Source of the DNA: Alkalihalobacillus alcalophilus ATCC 27647 = CGMCC 1.3604 | GTDB taxonomy: Bacteria > Bacillota > Bacilli > Bacillales > Bacillaceae_D | Reading direction: 5' to 3' | DNA length: 22,237 nucleotides | Assembly: GCF_000292245.2 (NCBI RefSeq) | Contig: NZ_ALPT02000068.1 | Location: 1 to 22,237 of the forward strand | Shown here: piece by piece, positions 16,125 through 22,237 of the stretch | How the letters are laid out: every line of letters begins with the position of its first letter | Numbering within the stretch: the stretch's first letter is position 1 | Notes under the pieces: model-generated | What the model was told of the DNA's origin: nothing | What the model saw: the letters and a program-made list of their open reading frames with translations, nothing else | Database searches by the model: none | Position numbers and translations under genes: made by a program

Positions 16125-18011
16125 ATGAACTATCAAGGTGGAGATTTTGATGTAATCGTTGTTGGCGCTGGTCATGCAGGGGTTGAAGCTGGACTTGCAG
16201 CTGCCCGCATGGGAGCGAACACTTTAATACTTACATTAAATTTAGATGCAGTCGCCTTTATGCCGTGTAATCCTTCAGTAGGGGGGCCTGCAAAAGGGAT
16301 TGTTGTTCGTGAAATTGATGCACTTGGAGGAGAAATGGGGCGTAATATTGATAAAACTCATATCCAAATGCGTATGTTAAATACTGGTAAAGGTCCAGCT
16401 GTTCGAGCTTTACGTGCTCAAGCCGATAAATTCCTCTATCAACATGAAATGAAAAAAACAATTGAAGAGCAAGAGAATTTACTGTTACGTCAAGGAATGG
16501 TTGATCGTCTAATTATTGAAGAAGGTGTTTGTAAAGGAGTTATTACAAACACAGGGGCGGAATATCGTAGTCAATCCGTTGTCATTACGACAGGAACGTA
16601 TTTACGTGGACGAATTATTTTAGGGGAGCTTTCTTATGAAAGTGGTCCTAATAATATGCAACCATCAATTAAATTATCGGAGCACTTAAAAGAGCTTGGT
16701 TTTGACTTAGTTCGTTTTAAAACAGGGACACCCCCTCGGGTTAATGGAAGTTCGATTGATTATGGGCAAACAGAGATTCAACCGGGTGATGACAAACCAC
16801 GAGCGTTCTCATATGAAACGACTAAATATATTACCGATCAATTGCCGTGTTGGTTAACGTATACAAGTACGGAAACACATGAAATTATTAATCAGAACTT
16901 AAGTCGTTCGCCAATGTATTCTGGGATGATTGAAGGAACAGGACCGAGATATTGTCCTTCAATTGAAGATAAAATTGTACGTTTTAATGATAAACCAAGA
17001 CACCAAATTTTTCTTGAACCAGAAGGACGTAATACAACGGAAGTGTATGTTCAAGGTTTATCAACAAGTTTACCTGAAGATGTCCAATTAAAAATGTTAA
17101 AGTCGATTCCTGGTCTTGAAAATGTTCGAATGATGCGTCCTGGTTATGCGATTGAATATGATGCGATGGTGCCAACACAGCTTTGGCCTACATTGGAAAC
17201 TAAAAAGGTTGAAAATCTATTTACCGCTGGCCAAATTAATGGTACATCTGGTTATGAAGAAGCGGCTGGTCAAGGAATTATGGCTGGTATTAATGCCGCA
17301 AGAAAAGCAAAGGGTAAAGAAGGCTTAATATTGGATCGTTCCGAAGCTTATATTGGTGTATTAATAGATGATTTAGTAACAAAAGGAACAAATGAGCCTT
17401 ATCGATTATTAACATCGCGTGCAGAGTATCGTTTATTGTTACGCCATGATAATGCAGATCTTCGTTTAACGGCTAAAGGATATGAAATTGGTCTTATTAG
17501 TGAGGAACGTTTTGCTCGCTTTGAACAAAAGAAACAAGCGATAGAAAAAGAAAAGAAGCGTTTAGAAGGGATTATTATTAAACCTTCTAATGAGGTTGCC
17601 ACTCTTTTAGAGAAAGCGAACTCTACACCTTTACAAGAGGCAGTGAGAGCATCTGCGTTTTTAAAACGACCAGAACTTACGTACGAAGATGTCGCATCGG
17701 TCATCCCAGCTTCTGAACAAGAACTAAACGAAGACATTGCGGAACAAGTCGAAATTCAAGTGAAGTATGAGGGCTATATTGAAAAGCAATTACAGCAAGT
17801 CGAACGGGCAAAGAAGATGGATAAGAAGAAGATCCCAGATAATCTTGATTATTTTGCGATCAATGGCTTAGCGACTGAAGCCAAGCAAAAATTAAGTCAG
17901 GTGAGACCATTATCAGTCGGTCAAGCCTCTCGTGTTTCTGGAGTGAATCCATCGGATATTTCGATTCTTCTTGTTTATATCGAACAAGGACGTTTAGCAA
18001 AAATAGACTAA
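16125..18011 (+). CDS. mnmG: tRNA uridine-5-carboxymethylaminomethyl modification enzyme MnmG (GidA)
   Basis: MnmG is the FAD enzyme of the MnmE-MnmG complex that modifies U34 in certain tRNAs, improving decoding. The 628-residue protein begins with a dinucleotide-binding fold VVGAGHAGVEA (Gly14, Gly16, Gly19). It has the conserved MPCNPSVGGPAKG with Cys48, the family segment MLNTGKGPAVRALRAQADK, RYCPSIEDKIVRF with another conserved Cys, and GQINGTSGYEEAAGQG for FAD. Its end, with GQASRVSGVNPSDISILLVY, is the usual MnmE/tRNA contact domain. The ATG follows AAGGAGGT. It sits 28 bases after mnmE and 18 bases before rsmG, as one transcript. Confidence 0.98.
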   Translation: MNYQGGDFDVIVVGAGHAGVEAGLAAARMGANTLILTLNLDAVAFMPCNPSVGGPAKGIVVREIDALGGEMGRNIDKTHIQMRMLNTGKGPAVRALRAQADKFLYQHEMKKTIEEQENLLLRQGMVDRLIIEEGVCKGVITNTGAEYRSQSVVITTGTYLRGRIILGELSYESGPNNMQPSIKLSEHLKELGFDLVRFKTGTPPRVNGSSIDYGQTEIQPGDDKPRAFSYETTKYITDQLPCWLTYTSTETHEIINQNLSRSPMYSGMIEGTGPRYCPSIEDKIVRFNDKPRHQIFLEPEGRNTTEVYVQGLSTSLPEDVQLKMLKSIPGLENVRMMRPGYAIEYDAMVPTQLWPTLETKKVENLFTAGQINGTSGYEEAAGQGIMAGINAARKAKGKEGLILDRSEAYIGVLIDDLVTKGTNEPYRLLTSRAEYRLLLRHDNADLRLTAKGYEIGLISEERFARFEQKKQAIEKEKKRLEGIIIKPSNEVATLLEKANSTPLQEAVRASAFLKRPELTYEDVASVIPASEQELNEDIAEQVEIQVKYEGYIEKQLQQVERAKKMDKKKIPDNLDYFAINGLATEAKQKLSQVRPLSVGQASRVSGVNPSDISILLVYIEQGRLAKID

Positions 18012-18029
18012 GCTCATACGGAGGCTTAA

Positions 18030-18749
18030 ATGAACAAAGAAACATTTGTAGAAGCATTATTAGAAAAAGGCATTCAATTAAACGAGAAACAGCAGTGGCA
18101 ATTCCAACGTTATTTTGAAGTGTTAGTGGAGTGGAATGAGAAAATGAACCTAACCGCTCTTACTTCAGAAGAGGATGTGTATTTGAAGCATTTTTATGAC
18201 TCAATATCGGCCTGCTTCTATTATTCCTTTAAAGAAGGTCAAAACATTATCGATGTAGGGGCAGGGGCTGGTTTTCCTAGTTTGCCGATCAAAATTATTC
18301 ATCCCGGTCTCAATGTCCATATTGTCGATTCGTTAAATAAAAGAATTGGTTTTCTTGAACATTTAGCAAACGAACTTGAGTTAGAAAATGTGAAGTTTTA
18401 TCATGATCGAGCTGAATTGTTTGGTAAAAATGCAAACCATCGAGAGAAGTATGATTTAGTTATGGCACGAGCTGTAGCAAGAATGTCCGTATTGTCAGAG
18501 CTATGTTTACCTCTTGTGAAGGTCGGAGGCGATTTTGTAGCTTTAAAAGGGGCAAGCTCCCAAGAGGAACTATCGGAAGGGTTATTTGCGATAGAAACAT
18601 TAGGAGGACGTGTGATTGATTCCTTTCAGTTCGAATTACCGGAAGAAAAAAGTGACCGACATATCGTGATCATCAAAAAAGAGAGAAAAACAGCCAAGAA
18701 GTATCCAAGAAAACCAGGAACACCAAATAAACAGCCTTTAATTAAATAA
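18030..18749 (+). CDS. rsmG: 16S rRNA (guanine-N7)-methyltransferase RsmG (GidB)
   Basis: RsmG methylates N7 of the guanine at position 527 (E. coli numbering) in 16S rRNA; loss gives low-level streptomycin resistance. The 239-residue protein, the same length as in B. subtilis, has the family start with WNEKMNLTA, then LKHFYDSI, the S-adenosylmethionine loop IIDVGAGAGFPSLPIKI (about 70-86), and VMARAVARMSVLSELCLPLV. The end is very basic. The ATG has a GGAGG-type site upstream. It is the last gene of mnmE-mnmG-rsmG; no strong terminator is seen after it. Confidence 0.97.
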   Translation: MNKETFVEALLEKGIQLNEKQQWQFQRYFEVLVEWNEKMNLTALTSEEDVYLKHFYDSISACFYYSFKEGQNIIDVGAGAGFPSLPIKIIHPGLNVHIVDSLNKRIGFLEHLANELELENVKFYHDRAELFGKNANHREKYDLVMARAVARMSVLSELCLPLVKVGGDFVALKGASSQEELSEGLFAIETLGGRVIDSFQFELPEEKSDRHIVIIKKERKTAKKYPRKPGTPNKQPLIK

Positions 18750-18777
18750 AGGGGACTATTGCAATTAGTGATAGGAC

Positions 18778-18807
18778 TTGCTCTAAAAATGATGCTGTCT
18801 CTATAAA
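18778..18807 (+). promoter_or_regulatory. Possible promoter for noc
   Basis: TTGCTC (18778-18783) and TATAAA (18802-18807) are 18 bases apart. The match is moderate. It is the best pair I see in the 280-base gap between rsmG and noc and would place the parS site and the small upstream frame in the leader. Confidence 0.3.
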
Positions 18808-18876
18808 GTCAAAAGACCTTATGGGGCAGTATTAAGATAGTTTCTCTTAATAGTTTAATAGTACGATAGGTTAAAA

Positions 18877-18892
18877 TGTTTCACGTGAAACA
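18877..18892. promoter_or_regulatory. parS: parS centromere site upstream of noc
   Basis: TGTTTCACGTGAAACA is a perfect 16-bp palindrome identical to the B. subtilis parS consensus; the outer A and T (18876, 18893) extend it to 18 bp. ParB (Spo0J) loads here and spreads, and helps recruit SMC complexes. Confidence 0.97.
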
Positions 18893-18919
18893 TCATCTTT
18901 GTTCAGTGGAGGGGTCTAC

Positions 18920-19033
18920 TTGAAGATAAATTTTTTGCAAAAAATCGATAATCGAATAGGGAAAGAAGGAATGACTTTAATCATGTCGAATATAGTAGAG
19001 ATGGTTAATATCAAAGGTGGTGTTAGGCGATGA
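18920..19033 (+). CDS. Possible 37-residue upstream peptide overlapping noc
   Basis: A TTG codon (18920) is preceded by GGAGGGG (18908-18914) with 5 bases between, a strong ribosome binding site. The frame, starting MKINFLQKIDNRIGK and ending MVNIKGGVRR, runs 37 codons to a TGA that overlaps the noc ATG as ATGA. The peptide is basic, and I recognise no family. The tight overlap would couple noc translation to it. It could instead be a chance frame, since noc has its own AAAGGTGG site. Confidence 0.45.
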   Translation: MKINFLQKIDNRIGKEGMTLIMSNIVEMVNIKGGVRR

Positions 19034-19881
19034 AGCAGCCGTTCTCACGCCTATTCGGCTTTAATGAGAAGCAAAATGAAGTGACAGAAGAAGAAGTAAT
19101 CGAGCGCGAGGAAATAAAAGAGATCGCAATTGTTGATATCGTTCCAAATCGTTTCCAGCCAAGAACCATTTTTGATCAGGAGCGTATTGAAGAATTAGCT
19201 CAAACAATTCGAACGCATGGAGTGATTCAGCCAATCGTTGTTCGTCAACGAGAAGGGAAGTATGAAATTATTGCGGGAGAGCGTCGTTGGAGAGCCGTTA
19301 CTTCATTAGGGTGGGAGAAAATCCCAGCGATTGTTAAAGAATTTAATGATTCTCAAACCGCATCGATTGCTTTAATTGAGAATTTACAACGAGAAGGGTT
19401 AACTGCTATTGAAGAGGCTATTGCTTATGCAAAACTTCTAGATATACATCAGTTAACACAAGAGAGTCTAGCGCAACGTTTAGGAAAAGGCCAATCCACG
19501 ATTGCTAATAAATTACGTTTATTACATTTACCTGAATCTGTTCAAAATGCGATTTTAACAAAAGAAATATCAGAAAGACATGCCCGGTCATTATTAGCAT
19601 TAAAAGATGAGTCATTACAAAATAAAGTGCTTGAAATGATTATAAATGAAAGCTTAAATGTGAAACAAACCGAAGAACGAGTAAAGCTTTTACTCGAGGT
19701 TAATGATAAAGAGCCAAAGAAAAAAGCAACAAGAAAATCCTATTCAAAGGATATGCGAATTGCAATGAATACAATTCGACAATCGGTTGATATGGTCCTA
19801 AAAAGTGGACTTCATGTCGATACTGACGAAGAAGAAAACGATGATTTTTATCAATTTACCATTCGTATACCGAAAAAATAA
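19030..19881 (+). CDS. noc: Nucleoid occlusion protein Noc
   Basis: Noc is a ParB-family CTP-dependent DNA clamp that binds its own sites and the membrane and keeps the division ring from forming over the chromosome. The 283-residue protein, the same length as in B. subtilis, begins MKQPFSRLFGFNEK, a membrane-targeting amphipathic start. The NTP-binding region follows, with NRFQPR, GERRWRA and ENLQRE. Next is the helix-turn-helix LAQRLGKGQSTIANKLRLL, and the end MRIAMNTIRQSVDMV. GKGQSTIANKLRLL rather than GKSRPHIANHVRLL tells it apart from the parB gene nearby. The start ATG has AAAGGTGG upstream. I see no Noc-binding site (ATTTCCCGGGAAAT) in the window. Confidence 0.96.
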   Translation: MKQPFSRLFGFNEKQNEVTEEEVIEREEIKEIAIVDIVPNRFQPRTIFDQERIEELAQTIRTHGVIQPIVVRQREGKYEIIAGERRWRAVTSLGWEKIPAIVKEFNDSQTASIALIENLQREGLTAIEEAIAYAKLLDIHQLTQESLAQRLGKGQSTIANKLRLLHLPESVQNAILTKEISERHARSLLALKDESLQNKVLEMIINESLNVKQTEERVKLLLEVNDKEPKKKATRKSYSKDMRIAMNTIRQSVDMVLKSGLHVDTDEEENDDFYQFTIRIPKK

Positions 19882-19910
19882 TCTATCACTTAGATAGGTT
19901 ATTTTTTTTT
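19873..19910 (+). terminator. Intrinsic terminator overlapping the end of noc
   Basis: The arms 19873-19887 and 19893-19907 pair over 15 positions (one G-U) around the loop ACTTA, followed by T's to 19910. The noc stop codon (19879-19881) lies inside the left arm. The stem is mostly A-U, so its strength is uncertain. It would separate noc from parA-parB. Confidence 0.75.
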
Positions 19911-19975
19911 GCTTTTCTAGGGATTGAGAACTAATTTCAGAAGATTTATTGTTTTTTTTTCGATGTTATCGTAAC

Positions 19976-19999
19976 TTTATAAAACGATTTTTATAAAAC
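19976..19999. repeat. Direct repeat of TTTATAAAAC upstream of parA
   Basis: TTTATAAAAC occurs at 19976-19985 and again at 19990-19999, a 14-base period. Each copy holds the palindrome TTTATAAA. It lies 60-85 bases before parA, where a promoter or operator would be expected, but the area is so AT-rich that a chance match is possible. Confidence 0.35.
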
Positions 20000-20060
20000 T
20001 GTGTTAAAATAAAATCGTAAAAGTAAAAAGAGAATGTTTGGATGGAAAGTAGGTGACAGC

Positions 20061-20834
20061 GTGGCTAAGATCATTGCTGTAGCAAATCAAAAGGGTGGAG
20101 TAGGGAAAACAACAACATCGGTTAACCTCAGTGCTTGTCTTGCTTATATTGGCAAAAAGGTGTTGCTTGTTGATATTGATCCACAAGGAAATGCAACAAG
20201 TGGAACTGGTGTTGAAAAAGGCGATGTAGAAGAATGTATTTACGATGTGCTTGTTGAAGATACAGAGGCTCGAACAGTCATTAAAAAAACTACAGTTGAA
20301 AACCTTGATATTATCCCATCTACAATACAGTTATCAGGTGCTGAAATCGAGCTAGTTCCAACTATTTCTCGTGAAGTCCGGTTAAAAAGAGCTCTCTCGA
20401 CCATCTCAAATGATTATGATTATATCTTTATTGATTGTCCTCCTTCTTTAGGGTTATTAACGATTAATGCCTTAACGGCAGCTGATTCCGTTTTAATCCC
20501 AGTTCAATGTGAATATTATGCATTAGAAGGGCTTAGTCAGTTATTAAATACGGTTCGTTTAGTTCAAAAGCATTTAAATACGGAACTCGCAATTGAAGGA
20601 GTTTTATTAACGATGCTGGATGCTAGGACAAACCTAGGAATTCAAGTGATTGATGAAGTAAAGAAATACTTTAGAGAAAAGGTATTTGATACGATTATTC
20701 CTCGTAATGTCCGTTTAGGGGAAGCTCCAAGTCATGGAAAGCCTATTATTATATATGATCCGAAGTCCCGTGGTGCTGAAGTCTATTTAGAATTAGCAAA
20801 GGAAGTGGTTGCTGGTGTCGAAAAGGTTAGGTAA
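20061..20834 (+). CDS. parA: Chromosome-partitioning ATPase ParA (Soj)
   Basis: ParA/Soj is a deviant Walker-type ATPase that binds DNA as a dimer, helps origin segregation with ParB, and inhibits or activates DnaA according to its state. The 257-residue protein shows the Walker A motif NQKGGVGKTTT with signature Lys11 and Lys16, DIDPQGN with Asp40, and FIDCPPSLGLLTINAL. I choose a GTG at 20061, preceded by AGGTGA (20051-20056), because the family starts close to the Walker motif. An ATG at 20034 would add nine residues and has a poor binding site. The end overlaps parB by 20 bases. Confidence 0.97.
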   Translation: MAKIIAVANQKGGVGKTTTSVNLSACLAYIGKKVLLVDIDPQGNATSGTGVEKGDVEECIYDVLVEDTEARTVIKKTTVENLDIIPSTIQLSGAEIELVPTISREVRLKRALSTISNDYDYIFIDCPPSLGLLTINALTAADSVLIPVQCEYYALEGLSQLLNTVRLVQKHLNTELAIEGVLLTMLDARTNLGIQVIDEVKKYFREKVFDTIIPRNVRLGEAPSHGKPIIIYDPKSRGAEVYLELAKEVVAGVEKVR

Positions 20835-21597
20835 AGGCTTGCAAGCACTTTTTAATGAACATGAAGAAGAAAAAGAGTCTCGTATTGAAGAATTACCTTT
20901 AACAGAATTACGACCAAATCCCTATCAACCTCGAAAAACTTTTTCTGACCAAGCAATAGAAGAATTAGCTGTATCCATTAAAGAAAATGGAATATTACAG
21001 CCAATTACGGTGCGAAAAAGTATAAAAGGGTATGAAATTGTCGTTGGGGAAAGACGATTTCGTGCAGCAGAGGCAGCAGGGTTAAATAAAATTCCTGTCA
21101 TTGTTAAAGAACTAAGTGAAGAAAAAATGATGGAGCTTGCTTTAATTGAAAATCTTCAAAGAGAAGATTTAAATCCAATTGAAGAAGCTTTAGCTTATGA
21201 ACGTTTAATGGAACATTTAAAAGTTACTCAAGAGCAGCTTTCTAAAAGAGTAGGGAAAAGTAGACCACATATTGCGAACCATGTCCGCTTATTACAGCTA
21301 CCTCAAGTTGTCCAACAATTTATTTCAGATGGAAAACTATCAATGGGACATGGAAGAGCGATTTTAGGATTAAAAGATAAACAAAAAATCTCCTCGTTAC
21401 TTGAAGTGGTTTTACAGGAAAAATTAAGTGTTCGTGAAGTGGAGCAAATGGTTCAACGTATGAATGAAAATGTTTCACGTGAAACAAAGAAGAAAAAACA
21501 AACCTTATCTCCATTTTTGAAAGAAAGACAGGATCTATTAAAAGCACGCTTTGGTACATCTGTTACAATTAAACCTGGTAAGAAAAAGGAAAAATAG
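20815..21597 (+). CDS. parB: Chromosome-partitioning protein ParB (Spo0J), C-terminus cut by a frameshift
   Basis: ParB binds parS, slides as a CTP-gated clamp and recruits SMC; in B. subtilis (Spo0J) it also controls ParA and sporulation. The visible frame gives 260 residues: RLGKGLQALF, then LRPNPYQPRK, the CTP-binding GERRFRA, ENLQRED, and the helix-turn-helix LSKRVGKSRPHIANHVRLL. It stops at TAG after five A's (21590-21594), while the family continues. The missing end is present one frame back, to 21677; adding one base gives 287 residues, near the usual 282. The C-terminal dimer domain would otherwise be incomplete. I choose GTG 20815; a TTG two codons earlier is possible. The ribosome binding site is weak, and parA overlaps by 20 bases. 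A parS lies within the gene. Confidence 0.93.
   Translation: MSKRLGKGLQALFNEHEEEKESRIEELPLTELRPNPYQPRKTFSDQAIEELAVSIKENGILQPITVRKSIKGYEIVVGERRFRAAEAAGLNKIPVIVKELSEEKMMELALIENLQREDLNPIEEALAYERLMEHLKVTQEQLSKRVGKSRPHIANHVRLLQLPQVVQQFISDGKLSMGHGRAILGLKDKQKISSLLEVVLQEKLSVREVEQMVQRMNENVSRETKKKKQTLSPFLKERQDLLKARFGTSVTIKPGKKKEK
21471..21486. promoter_or_regulatory. parS: parS centromere site inside parB
   Basis: TGTTTCACGTGAAACA matches the parS consensus at all 16 positions and lies in codons for NVSRET in the parB gene. B. subtilis also carries a parS inside spo0J, so the position is conserved. Confidence 0.97.
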
Positions 21598-21677
21598 AAA
21601 TAGATTATTTTTCGGAAGAGGATTTAGAACGTATTCTGCAATTAATGGATAATGCAGATGAACAAGAATCTATGTAA
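21594..21677 (+). other. Out-of-frame end of parB
   Basis: One frame behind the parB frame, the codons from 21594 spell IEIDYFSEEDLERILQLMD and run on to a TAA at 21675-21677. This closely resembles the end of B. subtilis Spo0J, where IEIEFFSNEDLDRILEL follows the KKKGK stretch. Its preservation shows the break is recent or a sequencing artefact. Confidence 0.85.
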
Positions 21678-21686
21678 TATAAGTGG

Positions 21687-21717
21687 AAGTCATCTAATTC
21701 AGATGGCTTTTCTTTTT
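21687..21717 (+). terminator. Intrinsic terminator after parB
   Basis: A 9-bp stem (21687-21695 with 21701-21709, one G-U pair) around the loop AATTC is followed by T's broken by one C. It lies 10 bases past the restored parB stop at 21677, supporting that stop rather than 21597 as the natural gene end. Confidence 0.82.
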
Positions 21718-21729
21718 ATATCAGTTTTT

Positions 21730-22237
21730 TATCATTTCCCGACAGAAGACTCCCTCTTCAATCGTGTGAAGGGAGAAGCCCAACGATATGGGGGAGATGA
21801 ATGGCGGTTGGCGGTAGCCAAAGAGATTCTTGTTAAGGTATAATAAGAACATACATTCCTGTTTGAGGTGAAAACAATGCTCATCAACAAAGCGTACAAA
21901 TTTCGTCTCTATCCAAGCAAAGAACAGGAAATCTTCATTGCTAAAACCATCGGCTGTTCTCGTTTTGTCTTTAATCGCTTTTTAGGGCAATGGAACGATA
22001 CCTACCAAGAAACAGGCAAAGGATTAACTTACAATGCTTGTTCGGCTGAATTAACGCAACTAAAAAAGGAATTCGTATGGCTAAAAGAAGTGGACAGCAT
22101 TGCCCTTCAATCCTCCCTGAAAAATCTTGCCGATTCCTATACTCGATTCTTCAAGAAACAAAATAAAGCTCCGCGCTTCAAGTCTAAAAAGAATCCGGTA
22201 CAATCCTACACCACGAAAGTAACCAATAGCAACATTG
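21730..22237 (+). mobile_element. Left part of an IS200/IS605-type (TnpB-only or larger) element, cut by the window edge
   Basis: The element is recognised by the tnpB start and by a structured, more GC-rich leader. In the leader, CTCCC at 21749-21753 and GGGAG at 21773-21777 can form a bulged hairpin, and TTGGC (21808-21812) pairs with GCCAA (21817-21821). The true left end cannot be fixed because such elements make no target duplication and the right end is outside the window. No tnpA is seen to the left. It sits just past the parB terminator, a harmless spot. Confidence 0.6.
21877..22237 (+). CDS. tnpB: RNA-guided endonuclease TnpB, N-terminal part
   Basis: The frame stays open to the window end, giving the first 120 residues. 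It begins MLINKAYKFRLYPSKEQE, the standard TnpB/OrfB start with its helix-turn-helix-like region, followed by GCSRFVFNRFL. Later LQSSLKNLADSYTRFFKK and PRFKSKK are typical of the family. TnpB is a guide-RNA-directed DNA nuclease, ancestor of Cas12, that helps IS200/IS605 elements persist. The RuvC catalytic residues would lie beyond the window, so activity cannot be judged. The ATG follows GAGGTGA (21865-21871) by 5 bases. Codon choice leans to C-ending codons (TTC, ATC, AAC, ACC) more than in nearby genes, consistent with transfer. Confidence 0.92.
   Translation, partial: MLINKAYKFRLYPSKEQEIFIAKTIGCSRFVFNRFLGQWNDTYQETGKGLTYNACSAELTQLKKEFVWLKEVDSIALQSSLKNLADSYTRFFKKQNKAPRFKSKKNPVQSYTTKVTNSNI

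Noticed and set aside
18793..18831. Terminator after rsmG
   Set aside because: A weak stem near 18801-18825 has a mismatch and no T-run.
21652..21843. Plus-strand frame of 63 codons between parB and tnpB
   Set aside because: It starts inside the restored end of parB, crosses the terminator and the element leader; the peptide reflects the structured DNA of the element.
1..22237. CRISPR array, tRNA, rRNA or toxin-antitoxin genes
   Set aside because: No regularly spaced identical repeats, cloverleaf or rRNA words, and no paired small genes of that kind were seen on reading both strands.

Overview
This window is the chromosomal replication-origin region of a low-GC Firmicute of the Bacillaceae type. 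The evidence is gene order: gyrA, gyrB, remB, recF, yaaA, dnaN and dnaA run leftward on the minus strand, and rpmH, rnpA, yidC, jag, mnmE, mnmG, rsmG, noc, parA and parB run rightward on the plus strand. This is the order known around Bacillus subtilis oriC. Every confident gene points away from the origin, so all are read in the direction of fork movement. I cannot name the species.

Layout: 1-79 is the broken end of a structured GC-rich repeat, followed by about 380 bases with no convincing gene. 515-2092 is a single-gene unit for an ABC-transporter solute-binding lipoprotein, with its own promoter and terminator. 2333-8515 holds gyrA, gyrB, remB, recF and yaaA; 8696-11352 holds dnaN and dnaA. 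The origin is bipartite: DnaA boxes, a run of DnaA-trios and an AT-rich unwinding segment lie between dnaA and dnaN (about 9846-9992), and a second DnaA-box field with two long inverted repeats lies upstream of dnaA (about 11494-11862). To the right, 12037-14063 is rpmH-rnpA-yidC-jag, closed by a strong terminator. Next comes a 657-base gap with a third DnaA-box cluster, then mnmE-mnmG-rsmG, a parS site, noc, parA and parB (with a second parS inside parB). The window ends inside a tnpB gene of an IS200/IS605-type element.

How the genes work together: DnaA opens the origin and DnaN clamps the polymerase; RecF serves repair at gaps; GyrA/GyrB remove supercoils ahead of the forks. ParA/ParB with parS handle origin segregation and feed back on DnaA, and Noc keeps division off the nucleoid. 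RpmH, RnpA, MnmE/MnmG and RsmG belong to ribosome and tRNA maturation, and YidC/Jag to membrane protein insertion and RNA-linked envelope control.

The most notable oddities are two single-base losses, each in a run of five A's. One splits mnmE; the other cuts the last part off parB. Their likeness suggests homopolymer sequencing error, but real lesions are not excluded. Other points of interest are a 37-codon reading frame overlapping the start of noc, a 16-bp perfect inverted repeat in oriC, a DnaA-box cluster in the jag-mnmE gap, and a terminator facing against the dnaN-yaaA transcript. I see no rRNA, tRNA, CRISPR array or clear undescribed system; most of the window is a well-known conserved region.
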